Below are positions 1 through 12,200 of a DNA stretch of 64,000 bases, piece by piece (the first letter of the stretch is position 1; every line of letters begins with the position of its first letter). The DNA is from Rhea pennata (taxonomy: Eukaryota > Chordata > Aves > Rheiformes > Rheidae): positions 4,190,157 to 4,254,156 of the forward strand of contig NC_084687.1 in the NCBI RefSeq assembly GCF_028389875.1, read 5' to 3'. Under the pieces are notes generated by a model. The model did no database searches. It was not told the origin of the DNA and saw nothing but the letters and a program-made list of their open reading frames with translations. A program made the translations under genes and the position numbers.

Positions 1-121
1 TGCAGGATGAGGAGCTTGCTGCTCTGGAGCGATATCACCGCTCTGTCTAAGGGCGGCCTCACACTCCCTTGGCACGGAGCGGTAGCAGCAGGCAGGGCAG
101 GTTTCTCTGCTCGCCCCTTAC

Positions 122-217
122 CTCTGCTGCCAGGTAGTTGCCGGTGGCAAGGTGCTTGAAGCGGTACAAGCCGTTCCAGTGGCCAGCTCCCCCGCGGCAC
201 GGGTCATGATGGACCAC
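122..217 (-). CDS. ITPR3: ITPR3 coding exon 9, last exon inside the window
   Basis: A 96-nt, 32-codon phase-0 exon, [20 protein letters not shown] followed by [12 protein letters not shown], in the IP3-binding core. The acceptor is CTCCAG and the donor GTAAGG. Bases 1-121 are the start of the next intron; the following exon lies outside the window. Confidence 0.96.
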
Positions 218-3200
218 CTGGAGGAAGCACAGGAGATGACTCAGCCGGGGCACGCTGAGATGCCACTCCTGCCTCCAAAGCTCCACCTGACCTTGGGCGA
301 ACATGCCAGCGATAAGAGCCCTGCCCGATCTCAAAGGCAGCCGTGAGCAAACGTACTCGGGGTGCAGAAAACGGGGAGACAGATGCGGACAAGCCAGAGG
401 GAGGCTCGTCGCCTTATGGGCAGGCTGGGCAGAGCGCGGCAGAAGCGTGCACCCCGCTGCCGTTCCCAGCTCTCCTGCAGAGCTCGAGATTTGCACTGGC
501 TTTAGCTGGTGCAGTCAAGGCTGCCAAACCAGGTGGAAACACAAAGCTTGAAAGCTACAGAGATAACCGTTACTTCTTGCAAACACCCTCCAGTGCAAAC
601 GCAGGAACCCCTACCAAGGTGCTGCCCATGAGCCCAAAGACAGCCGGGCTGGACGCTGGGACACAGACACGCTCTTCATCCCATCCCATCCCATCTCAGC
701 TCACCTCCACCTCCCACAGGGCATTGGAGCTGGTGGCCGAAGTGGCCGACTGCCTCAGGGTGGTGCGGAGGAAGACGTGCAGCTTGCCCTTGTACTCGTC
801 GCAGGTGAGGAACTTCTCCTGCTCGGCGTGGAAGAGCCTCACCACGTCTCCCTGGCACAGGCACATGGCAGTGAGGCCCAGTGGACAAAAACCTGCCTCT
901 CGCGACCCAAACGCTCCTCTGGGCCCTGCGGCGGGGCACCCCGCTTCACGGCTGCAGCAGGGGCCGTGGCCACGGGGGCACCCCGCATCTGCTGCGATGG
1001 CATCGCCCTGCTCGCGCAAATCACTGCTCTGCGCTTCCACTCTCCGAGCTATAAAACAGGCACAAAAATCCCACTTTTTGCCCCCGGAGCGGGCAGATGC
1101 TCAGCTCGCCCGTGCGTTTAAGGCACTAACGGCTCCAGGAGGAGGACGCGGCGCATGCAGGAAGGCAGGGATAAGCGCGCGCCTGGGGACGAGGACCTGC
1201 AGGATCATCGCAATCAATATCCAGCCAGCTGCTTCCTGGAGGACCTCGGCCCCGAACAATAGCTCCGCGGGGAAAGTTCCTTTCCCAGGCAACAGTCAGC
1301 ACTGCTGCGTGGCTAAAACTGCCTTTTACTGCTTCCAAAATCGTCCTCAGAGATGGAAGCCACTGACGGCACTGTGTCGCATGCTGTCCTCGAGAGCAGA
1401 TTTATTGCAGCGAGGCAGAGGGTAATTTGATGCCCCCCTGGGTACCTCCTGCTAGAAGGTACTAAAATATCCCACTCTAACTCGCTGTTAAGTGCTCCGA
1501 GCGATGAATTCTCCTAGAAACGAAGATCCCCAAAGGCCAATCTGGCGCCTCCTTCCTCTAGTCTTGTCACACAGCCAAATGGCTCGTCACCCGTCCCGAC
1601 AGAGCAGCGGGACGGGGACAGGGACGGGGCCCTGAGCAGCCCCTTCCTTACCCCCTTCAAAACTTCCTCCAGGTGGTCGCAGAACTGCATGAAGAGGTTG
1701 ATTTTCCAGCTGGTGTTACAATTGACTGAGTTCACCTGCGGAGCAAGGGAAGGAGCTGATAATACCGGAGAAGGAACTGGGGAGGGGGGAAAAAAGGGGG
1801 AAAAAAAAAAAAAAGAAAAAGAAAAAACCTCCCCAAACCTCCCCAAGCCTGGCAAGCCCTGAAAGCCAGACCCCCCCACCTTTGCAGCCCAGCCTCCCCC
1901 GGCTCCCGGTACCTCTTTGCAGCCGGCATTATCAGCAAGCTCATAGTTGCTGGCATGCAGCGGCTGCCCGGCGTTCACGGGGTTCAGGATCACCTTGTCC
2001 CCCACAACCACCTGGGAAGGCAAAAGGAGGAAGAGGGGAGTGAGGACGAGACCAGGCACCCCGTGGCGAAGCGCGTACCACTGCTGCTCAGCTTGGGGCT
2101 TTCTGTGCTAAACCCCCAAAGTCCTCGCCTGGGATGACTCACGTTATCTCCATTGCTCCTCAGCTTCCAGAAGGGCTGAATGAAGAGCCAGGACCCTTCA
2201 TTGCCGGTGGCGTCCAGCGTCACCCGCATCGCGTTCTTCTCGAGCAGGGCCGGCAGGCGCTTGTTCACCGTTAGGTACTTGTTACTCTTCATGTGCAGGA
2301 GCTGCAAAGCCAAGCACCACGGCTGAGCTCCCTGTGGCAACAAACCCTGGGGGCTACGGAGGACCCCAGCAGTGACACCGTGAGCCCCCTTCCAGCACTG
2401 CCCAACTCCCTTCCACTTGCATTTGCTTGGATCCGTGCATATCCCCCCCCCCCAGCCCCCTTGACTGGAGCAGCCAGGGCCCAAAAGCAGAGTGCCGAGC
2501 CCACCGGAGGGGAGAGCGAGCGCCTGTACCTGTATGACGCTGCCGTATTTCACCACGTCCCCATGCACTTTCTTGTTCTCCGTCTCGTTCTGCTTCTGCT
2601 CCATCTGGGCCGCATGCTGTCCACCAAGAGGAGAAGATGAGAGCTTGGTGAGTACCACCAGCCAGCCCCAGAGAGGCCACCTCGTCCTCAGCCGTGGCGA
2701 GGGCAGAGGACAGGCTGGGATGCCACCTCAGCACCCCCATCCCCCAAATATCCTGGCTCAGTTACATTGCTGAATGGTCCAGAAACACTGTACAAGGTCC
2801 TCAGAGCCTGAGGGCTCAGTCCAGGAGCCCTGTGCGGCCCCGAGCAGCCGTACGGAGCCGAACGAGCTGGGGCAGCCCTGCGTTTCTGTCACCCGAGGCC
2901 AACGACTTAAACGTCTGCACAAGGAGAAGGCAGCACCCAAGTTCACCAAGAGCTCCAGCTGGGCAGGTCTTACAGGGAAGCACCGAGCAAGGACCCTGCG
3001 CGCAGGCAACGGGCTGGGGAAACGCCAGCTCTTCCCAGCCTCGGGGCAGCGTGGCCACGGGAACGGGGGACTCGCTGCTGGGCTGAGACCTCACGGCGAA
3101 GGGAGCCGCGGCAGGTCCCGGCCCGCCGGGCGGGAGCCAACAGCACCCACCGGCCAGGACCTGCCGCCAGGCGATCGCTCACCACCTCCTCGGGCGTGCA

Positions 3201-6200
3201 GCGGGCCGCGCCAGCCAGCCCCTCGCTCCAAAACCACAGGCATTTTCCGCACGGCTGCTCCAGCGGCTGTTGGGGCTGTGTCGGCGCGAGGCAGAAATTC
3301 GCTCCTGGGACGGACTGATGTGGGAACGTTGAGGGTGCAACTCCCAGCCCGGCGGCTCCCGAGCGAGCGGCAGCCACAGGGCAGCCCCGGCCCCGGCGCT
3401 CGCGAACGCAAGGGGCAGCTCTCAGGTCTAAGGGAGCCTGCGACGGCCCTGGCAAGGGAGCAACCACAGCAAGGGACAAAGCTGGCAGCGTAGCTCACCT
3501 CTCCTGGCCTGTTTGCATGAGGAATTGGGGAATAAGCTAAGAGCTGCGCTCTGCACCTTGCCTTCTCTTCCGTCGGACCCCCACATCGTTGCACGGCACA
3601 GCTGGACGGAGCGGGGGCTTGGATGCCCTCCGTGCCGGGGGCTGCTGCCCTTAGCACAGTGATTTAACGCGACTCCCAAGCAGGTGTCACCACAGGTTTG
3701 CATCCGTCTGACGCACGTTGCTGCATTGCAAACGCTTGGCTATTTTGAACCTTGCCACAGCTCTCTATCCCCACGCAGGTCTGGGTGATCGTGTCGGCTC
3801 CCACCCCGCGGACACGACCCCGCCGGGCCACAGAGGTCCAGGACCGCTTGGACCATCAGCGGTGGCAGCTGCCATCAGGAAACCCAAACCAACAGCTTTC
3901 AGTGCCACCAGGCTCAGGTTAGCAAAGAAAAACCCCACTGAAGCAGAGCAGTGAGCGTGAGAGCGGAAAGGAGCAACCCCACGGAGCAACCCGGCTCCGT
4001 CGAGAGATCAGTCACCACAGCGGCTGCCCTGCATCCAGCTGCACCTACAATTAGCCAGCCGAGAAAATATCAAGGCTTAAACCACTTAAAAACTAAGGCA
4101 CAAGAGCACGTGCTTGGAAAGGCAACAGGAGGCATCTCAGACCACCAGGCAGGGCTTCTCCTTGCGACACCTGGGCTGCTTCCATTTCAGGAAATTATCT
4201 CCTTGGGTTGAAAGAGAAAATCAGAGGCTGGATTTCAGCTCCCCACCAAGACATCAAGGGGCTTTGCAGCAGAGCCAGCACGGGAAGCAAATTGCATAAA
4301 CTCCTGGGCTTGCTTACTGCCTGGCACTTCAAACGCACTTGTGCATTTCCCGAAAGGGCAACACCAGGAGCAGCGTAGAGGAACAAGGAAATTCCAGAAT
4401 TTCTTTAAGACAAATAAAGTCAAGGTTTCATCAGGTAGGCTCAGAAATGAGCCATTCTGCCCATGCACGGCGAGCACAGGTGTTGATATTACAAGTTACA
4501 TGCTAACCAAAAGCAGGAAAGTAGAGAGCGTTTCTAGGCAAGGCTGATGTTATGTGGTTAGACACAGCAGGATGCGCTGACCACGTGTTGGCATCTCCAA
4601 CGCAAGCCGGGATGCTCTTTCCAGACACTTTATTAGACTTCGCTCCCCAGGCTCAGCACAGGCAAAATTAGGGGAACCGCAGGGCCTGTGCTATGCTTGA
4701 AGTCTCATTAGATGATTTAACGAATCTCTCCTGAACTTCAGCTCTATGAATCATCCCCGCAGCCTTGCCAGCTGTCTGACACGATTATGCAATGTTTAAC
4801 ATGGGCCTTTTCCAAACCTCGGGGAAGTCAACAGGAGCCTTTAACTTCCACAGCCCCTTTGGAGCAGGTCCTGTCCGCAGCGTCTCCCAGGCCAGCCGGC
4901 GCAGGCTCGGGAGCTGGAGCAGCCTCATTAATTTACGGCAAGGCCGTGGCATTTAAAAAGGCGCCCACCAGCAGCGAGGGGCCCGAGCGCCAGGACCCAC
5001 CACCCGCCTGCTCTCAGCCCGGCACGGCTCTGCCAGCTCAGCTCTGTGGGGCCCTTTTCCCCTTCCTCCAGGCCCCTCGCAGTGCTTTTTCGCCCCGGGG
5101 AGGTGCTGGGCTGTGCCGGGCACTGCTGCAGCCATGCACTGCTCCCAGCCCGGCTGCGGGCTGCCGGCTCTGATTTCTGCAGAGACGTTGCTGCTGCTAC
5201 TGCCCGAGCTCGCTGGAAACCTCCGTCCCGCTGCGGTGGGGAGAGGAAACAGAGCAGCGTCTTCAAAGAGAGCAGCAGAAGGGCTGAGATAGCTGCAGCA
5301 GAGGCTGGCAGAGCTGGCGGGAGCAGAAAGGCATGTCTCACCCCAAAACACCCGCATTGGTGCCTTCCCGTTCTCTCCTGGCAAGAGAGAAGGGGACCTG
5401 TGCCCTGGAACGGGCTGTGCACTGGACCTGGCAAGCCCCCAGCTCCAGTGCACAGCCACGATGTTTTTAAGCCATGAGTGTCTCCAGCAAGCTCCCTGCT
5501 TGCAAACATTTGCAGCAGCTCTGCCTAAACATCAGGAGAAGCAGGAAAGCCCTCACTTTCCAGACATGCCCTGAGCACCTCCATGCCCAATGGGCCCTCA
5601 GGCCAAAAAAATCTCCAGGGAGTTGTTATGTCTTGACTTTTCCCAGGGATGGAGCGGAGATCATGCAAATGGCAGGCTCCGAAACGATCGCAGGGCTGTG
5701 TCACACACGCAATCCCTTCCTTACCTTGCAGCCTGAGCTGCAGCGGCTCCACTTTGGCACCAAAGGAGCCACAGAACTAAGGGCTCCCAGGCCAGATGCA
5801 CCACCGGTGTTAGCAGGCACCATGCTTTTCTAGCTGCACTGGGAGCAATAAAAGCATCAGTGGCTCCCTGGCTGCAGCTGTATTTACTGCTCGCTGTCGC
5901 CGCAGACCTGTGCCAAGGACAGACGCGCAGGCACGACAGTCGCAGGTCGGGAGCCTGCGACGGGAGCCAAGGTAAATTCGCCTCTTCCTGGCGAGGGTGG
6001 ATGACCTCCAAGGCCAGCTAAGAGCATCTCACAAATATAACCTGCAGAGCAGCATGTCTCCCTTGGGGCCAGTCCACCCGCTGATCTTAACCCTCCCTGT
6101 CTTGCAGATACCACAGCAGAGCAAAGCACCTTACAGAGGTCCTGTCTCCATCCCCTTACAGGATACCGCGATCAACTACAAGCTGATGGCTACTGGAGCC

Positions 6201-9200
6201 TTTCCTCTAGTACAGAAGCTAATAGTCCATGGTGGGAAGAGGGCGATGAGACAAGAGACAGCAGAGCTGACCTGAGGGATGTCCTCGATACAGCAAAACC
6301 CAAGAGAGGGCCTGCTCTCCCATACAGGCTGTTTTCCAGAAAGGAAAACAGGTCAGGAACTTTGCAGCAAGAGGTTTGGATGTCATCAGCCATCCAACCC
6401 ACTGGGCTCTCTGCCTTGGAGGAAGACTGTCCCTTGTCCTGCATGAGCTCTCCTCACCTGGAGTTTCTGCAGCAGTACCACATCAGAGATCTTCTCCTTG
6501 TCCTGCTTGGTTTGCTTGGCCTTCCAGTACTGCTTCTGGGCAGAGTAGCGGTTCATGGGGCACACTTTGAAGAGGCAATCTGGAACAAGAGGAAGCTGAG
6601 CATTAGCTGCACCACTGGCATGGTGGTTGGCAAGTGGTCTGCCTCCTGCGGGGCCAACCTAGAGGGCAGGAGCACCTTCACCTCCAGGACATAGCTCCCA
6701 CCCCACCCCACCAGCATCCCTGGGAGAAGGTCCTTAAAACGCTGAATGACCCAGGCTCCTTCTAGTGCTCCAAATCAGACCTGGCCAGGGTTGGTGGAGA
6801 GTCACATCATAGCATATTAGCTGGAGAATTAGTTTCAAATCAGGCTAAATGAGTCCAAGAGTAACTCCACTTTTTGGTCTACTGATAGAAGTGTTCCCAT
6901 CAGAGACAACCATGCTATTTGGGAAGGAAAACTTTAGGGGGGTAAAAAGCACTGAGAAGGAGAGTAATAAACAAGCAAGAGGATCCCCCTGGAAAGGGGG
7001 CGAAGCCAGCAGGATGCAGGTGCTGCGAGACAGCAAAGAGGGAACATCTCCCCCTCTCATTTATTGCCCTACAAATCAGATATCCTGAGCCAGCAGGACT
7101 GAGGGTTGGTATCCCATGGTGGCCGTGCAATCGGGATACACCAGCTTTGCAGACGTGCTCTTGCCCTCCCGTGACTGCTCATTAAGAGACTTAATCACTA
7201 GTGCTGGAAGCTGTAAGCAACTGCTCCTAAAAACCCGTATGCAAACAGCCGTATTTCAAGGCCTATAAGTAACCCTGTTCAGATCCGAAGGGCCCAGATC
7301 TGGATCCCAGCTGCCCAAAACACTTGCAGCATATCTGTACTGTGCCGCATTGCCCCAATTTCCCCATTTTTCCCCACGCTGCTCTGGCCAGGATGGGGGT
7401 ACAGCAGGGACTCTCTCCGCAGCAATCCCAGCTGCCAGGTCCAGGACCTGTGAGTTGAAGCACGAGACCAGACCTCCGGGAATTCTGAGCCGGGGTCCCA
7501 ACTGGGATCCGGATGAGAACCTCTGCAGGGCGGGGAGCGAGGGTAGGAAGGGCTCTTTAGCCTGGGTCGCCCTAACTACTCCTGAAATAGCAGCCGAGAA
7601 ACTTCAGACACAAAATCACTTCCATCCCTAGCCCCTGGCCCGAGGCGCTGGCGAGTGCGTATTTATTTACCTGGGAGTGACGAACAAACAAGCGCGGAGC
7701 ACGGTTCTCACCGGCTGGGGCTGCTGGGAAGAGGCCAAGTTTCACGTTTCGTTTTACAGGTCTATTTGCTAACGGCAGGTCCCATGCCAAGGAGCCTTTG
7801 CGACGCTGGGCTTTTAGTAAGAGGCTCGAGCGCCGCTGCCGTAATGCTTTGCTGCACTCTCCCACAGCAAGGTGGCTCGGACGGGGGCTAGAGAAATGCT
7901 TCGGCCACCTGCTGCACCTTAAACCGCTTTCATTAAATTGTTAATTAGGCTGCTAAAGGAGCTGGTGGAAAGGAAAAACTGGAGGATGGGGGAGAGGGAA
8001 AAATATAGAGCTGTGAAGAGACAGGTGCAAAGCAAAACCCGGGGGGGGGGCTCTCTGACACCCAGAGCTGAGCGTTGCTGCTCCCCGTCTCTGAATACAA
8101 AGCCTTGTTTTGCAAATAGGGAAACCGAGATGTGGAGCAATTCCAGCAGTTTGCACAAATGCAGGCTCCAGCAAAGCTCGTGGTGCACGTGGAAGACTTT
8201 GGCACTCCGGCCTCAGTGCTGATGATCTTTTGCAAGGGGGGCAGCGGGCGGAAAAGCCGGTGGCCAAGAAAAGCTCCCACATTTGCACTGCCCAGGGAGG
8301 GGAGCGAGCGTAGGAGAGCGCAGACGCTCCCATGCAGGTCAGCGCAGGGGCGAAGCCGTCGGGGACCAGCACAGCCGCAGAGGCAAAGCTGCCCCGCGAA
8401 CCCACAGGGCAGGAACCGGCGCGTTTTCCGGCAGAGGCAGAACAAAAGCATCCTGCGGCGTGCAAGGCGCTGCAGGGACCGGCGAGCGCGCGGCACCGCC
8501 GGGCCGGGCTGCTCCAGCCGCTGCATCGGCTCGCGTGCAAAGAGCCGCTGGAAAGCGAACCAGCAGTCCCCCGAACCCCCCTGCTGTCATCCGCCTCGCG
8601 ACGCACGGGATTTAAGCGCCTTATTTGCTTTTTCCTTTCGTGCCTGAATGCAGTGCTGAGAAAAGCTTTGCAGGGAGGAAAGAAACCACAAGAAAAGCAA
8701 ATAAAAGAGGGGCCAGGCGGCTTTCAGAGGCTCGGCCGAGCCCAGGCACTACGCAGGCAGCGGAGCCGGGCGCCCCTCACCCTGCAGGAACAGGCTCCCG
8801 CAGTGGGTTTCTGCATTTCCAAAAAACCCCTTGGGCCCGACTCTCCCTTTCGATGCAGCACTGAGGCACGGAGGGAGCAATCGCCCCTTCTGCTGCGGGA
8901 GGCGGGCCCCATCCCCACACCTCCGGCTGAGCCGGGACCCGCGGCTGCCTTACGGAGGTGCAGGATAGGGCAGGGTCCGGCCACAGGATGTGGGGACGGC
9001 AGCTGCACGTTAAAATCCTCTTAAACCTCTTGCTGCTGCTGCAGGGAAACAGAATCGGTCTGTTGTTTTTACCTTCCTCGCAGCGATAGCTATTGGGAAG
9101 GGAGACCGCTACTTTTCCGGCTATTAAAACAAGCAGCTGGATATCCTGATAGGTTTTGCATGGAGCAGAGCGGAGTCTAGACCAGACCCAAGTCTGGAAA

Positions 9201-12200
9201 AGAGATTTGACACCCGCCCACGTCCGGGAAGGGAGATAGCAGGGTGCTGGGACGGGGAACCTGCCCGACACCACGACGGCAGCACAGGCCTCCCTGCAAC
9301 TCCTTCCAGTTGCTCCCATCCGGCCACGGGAAAAAGGCGCTCTGGACACTGGGAATCAAAGCAGCCTGGGAAGCTCCTTGGGAAAAGCCTCCTTCCCTGC
9401 GGTTTACAGCATGCCGTGCACAACGAGGCACACTGCAAACGCCGCCCAGGTCGGTGCAACGCCGGGCGGAAAGGAGACCCTCCAGGCTCTGAGCGGCCGT
9501 TTGCGATCCGGGGAGCCTGGCACGGGCTGGGGAGCCCAATCTCGGCTGCTCACCCCCGTCCTGCTTGCCAGCGACAGGCAAGAACGGGCAGGGATTTAAC
9601 GCCTCTCCCTAAGCCCTACCTGCCTTGCAAAAGTGCAGCTTAATCCCCTCACTCCCTCTGAGGTGCAGCCAAGCACGGCAACTGTAATTAGCACTCAGCG
9701 CTAACGGGCTCGCCACGAAACAGCACGCGGGGTGCAGCTGCCCCGCCGCCAGCACACAGGCTGCTCAGCCGCACGCATCCCTAGGGACGCGCCCCGGGAC
9801 GGTCGGGGAGGGGAGGATGTGCGCGGGGCCCCAGTCTCACCTCGAAACTTCTTGGGTGGGTTGTCGAGGTCGCCGGCCGCCGGCTCCACCACGCACCGGT
9901 CGTCCACCAGCCTGCGCGGAGGGGGGACAAAAGCGGGAGCAGAGGTTCAGCGAGCGCCGCGGCAGCAATCGTCACCCAGCCATGTCAAAAAGCCTCCCCC
10001 CCCCTTTTCTATCTGATTGCACTCCATAAATGTTTATAAACATTACATTTATTTTTCATTATCATCCCTTAGGGTCGGGGCCACTTGCCGGGAGCGCCGA
10101 GCCACCGGTGCTGCCGAGCGGGCTCCGGGAACGGGCGCAGGAGAGGCAACGCGGCGGCGGGGCAGCCGGGCTCAGAGCCGCGCGGACGCTGCCCGCGCCG
10201 CCCCCTTCCCCTGCTCGCCGTTTCGCTCGAAAGCCGGCAAAACGGGCCGCGCGCGGCCTCCGCGCGGGGATTCTCCGCCCGGGGGCCCCAACACTGCCGG
10301 AGGCGCTCGGAAACCCGACATTAATCGCGATCCGCTCGGTGGTGCCGGCTCTGCCCGTCGGACACGCGGCATCTCCTCCCCGTCGCCCTCCTGCCCCTGT
10401 TTTCCCAGCGCTGAGCAAAACGCCCCTGGGTCCTGCCCTGGATGCTGAGGAGCTTCCCCGCGCTTTTGGGACGAGCGGGACGCCGCCGAGCCGAGGAACG
10501 GGACGGGCCAGGTCCCGCCGGCCTCTCCCCTCCGCCTGGCAGAGCCGGGCGCGTGGGAGACGGCCAGACACCTCGGCGAAGCCGTCAAGGGAACAAGGCG
10601 CTCCAGCGAGACTGGCTCTACCCGCTCGCCCGCTCCAGGAGCCACCTCCCCGCCGGGGGCTAGGAAGCGAGGAGGCTGGATCCCGGCAGCCCGCGAGCGG
10701 AGGAGGGAACGCACCGAGGACGCGATCCCGGCGGGAGCGCCGCGGGGGAAGCCGGCTCCCGGGAACCGGAGGATGGACGAGGTGCCGGGAAAGCAAGCGC
10801 CTGCGCACCGCGGGAGCGGGACGCGAGCTCGCGCCCGGCCCGGGGCCGCCGCCGCTGCCAGGCCGCGTGCCGAACGCCCGGCGCAAAACGGCTGCTGCCG
10901 GCGGCGACGCGCCGTGATGCCGTGGGAGCTCAGAGACTGTAAAACCCAGAAATCAAGCGGTTTCAGTAAACACCCTCTGAGCTGTCCGCTGGCACGGCCT
11001 GCCTCGGCTTTGCAAGCACTTGCGGTCGGCAGCGCAGCGAGACCAGGGACTGCCCCAAAGCCCGTGCTTTTTCCATGGGCTGCAACAGCAGCGAGGGAGG
11101 CAGGCACGTTCCCAAGCAGCTGCGGGGCAGAGACTTGGAAAGAGGTGATGAAAGAGGGGGAAAAACCGGAGCAGAGAGGCAGCAAAGGGCCGTACCCTGC
11201 ATGCCCACCGTGCCGGCGGCGCGCCGAGCCTCGGCCCTGCCCCGACGCCGGCTCTCGGCTGTTTGGGTTTCTGCTGTTATTACCTTTCCAACCCCGGGTT
11301 GCACAAATTTTGCAAATCGAGAGTGATTTGCTCATATGCAAATACGGGGGTTGCCTCTGGGAACGGGGCTCCCCTTGCCGAGGTCCCCGATCAAACCTCC
11401 CCGGCCCGCTCCGGCTCCGCTTATCGACGGAGACGGACGCAGCCGCCCGCCCGGCGTCTCCGAGACCGCCGCAGCCTCCCGTGCCGGGCTCGAGCAGCAG
11501 AGCACCGACCTCAGCAAGCGCCCTGTTCCCTCCACCAAAGCAGGCGGCCTCCTTCATTTACGCACTTTAAAAAATATTTCTCCGTCGTGGCTTGGGGTCC
11601 CTGAGGAAGCATCTGACCTGTGTGGCCCATTTCCAGTGTCGAAGTAAACAGCGTCAATTTGCAAAGCTCAGGAATCTTCCACCCACACCAGCTCCGGCTT
11701 GAAAATTTGCCTGTAACATCTCCATGCCCAGCATCGCTGATCCATAATGCAGGATGGGAGAGAGTGACCTGCCAGGCTACAAGTCTTAATTAGTTAATGA
11801 CCTCAAAGCAGTTTCAGCATCTTTAATCCCAGGATTACACGCTTTGCAGGAATGCAAAGTATTATTTTTATTAAACTGATACCGCAGACTAACATGCTTC
11901 GGGGAAAAATTGCCGAAAAATAAAAGGATTCTGACACGGTGGACGTGAGTCACCTGTGCTGCTGCTGGGGCCAGGACGCGATGCAACTAATAACCCGCGT
12001 TAGCGCAGCGGGGTGGTATAAAGCAGAGCTCCCTCTGCTACTAGAGCGGCAGGAGCTCCCTGCGTTCATGGAAAAACGGGCTCTTGGCGCCTGAACACCT
12101 GGAGGAAGATCCGGGGAGAAGCAGCAGGCTGGTGCACCAGTAAAACCCTCCCGCTTCCCCTCTTGCAGCTACCGCCGGGGAGCAGCCGGGGCCCGATCCT

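Larger units (their letters stand above)
218..2529 (-). other. ITPR3: ITPR3 introns 4-8 (between exons 4 and 9)
   Basis: These are short introns: 218-704, 852-1651, 1736-1912, 2012-2142 and 2302-2529. Apart from the A-rich run near 1790-1827 and a C11 run at 2453-2463, I see nothing else in them. Confidence 0.85.

Noticed and set aside
10172-11557. A 461-codon minus-strand frame and 274-295-codon frames on both strands in ITPR3 intron 1
   Set aside because: Long frames occur on both strands over the same CpG-rich block, which is expected where stop codons are rare. They begin and end without splice signals fitting ITPR3 and resemble no protein I know.
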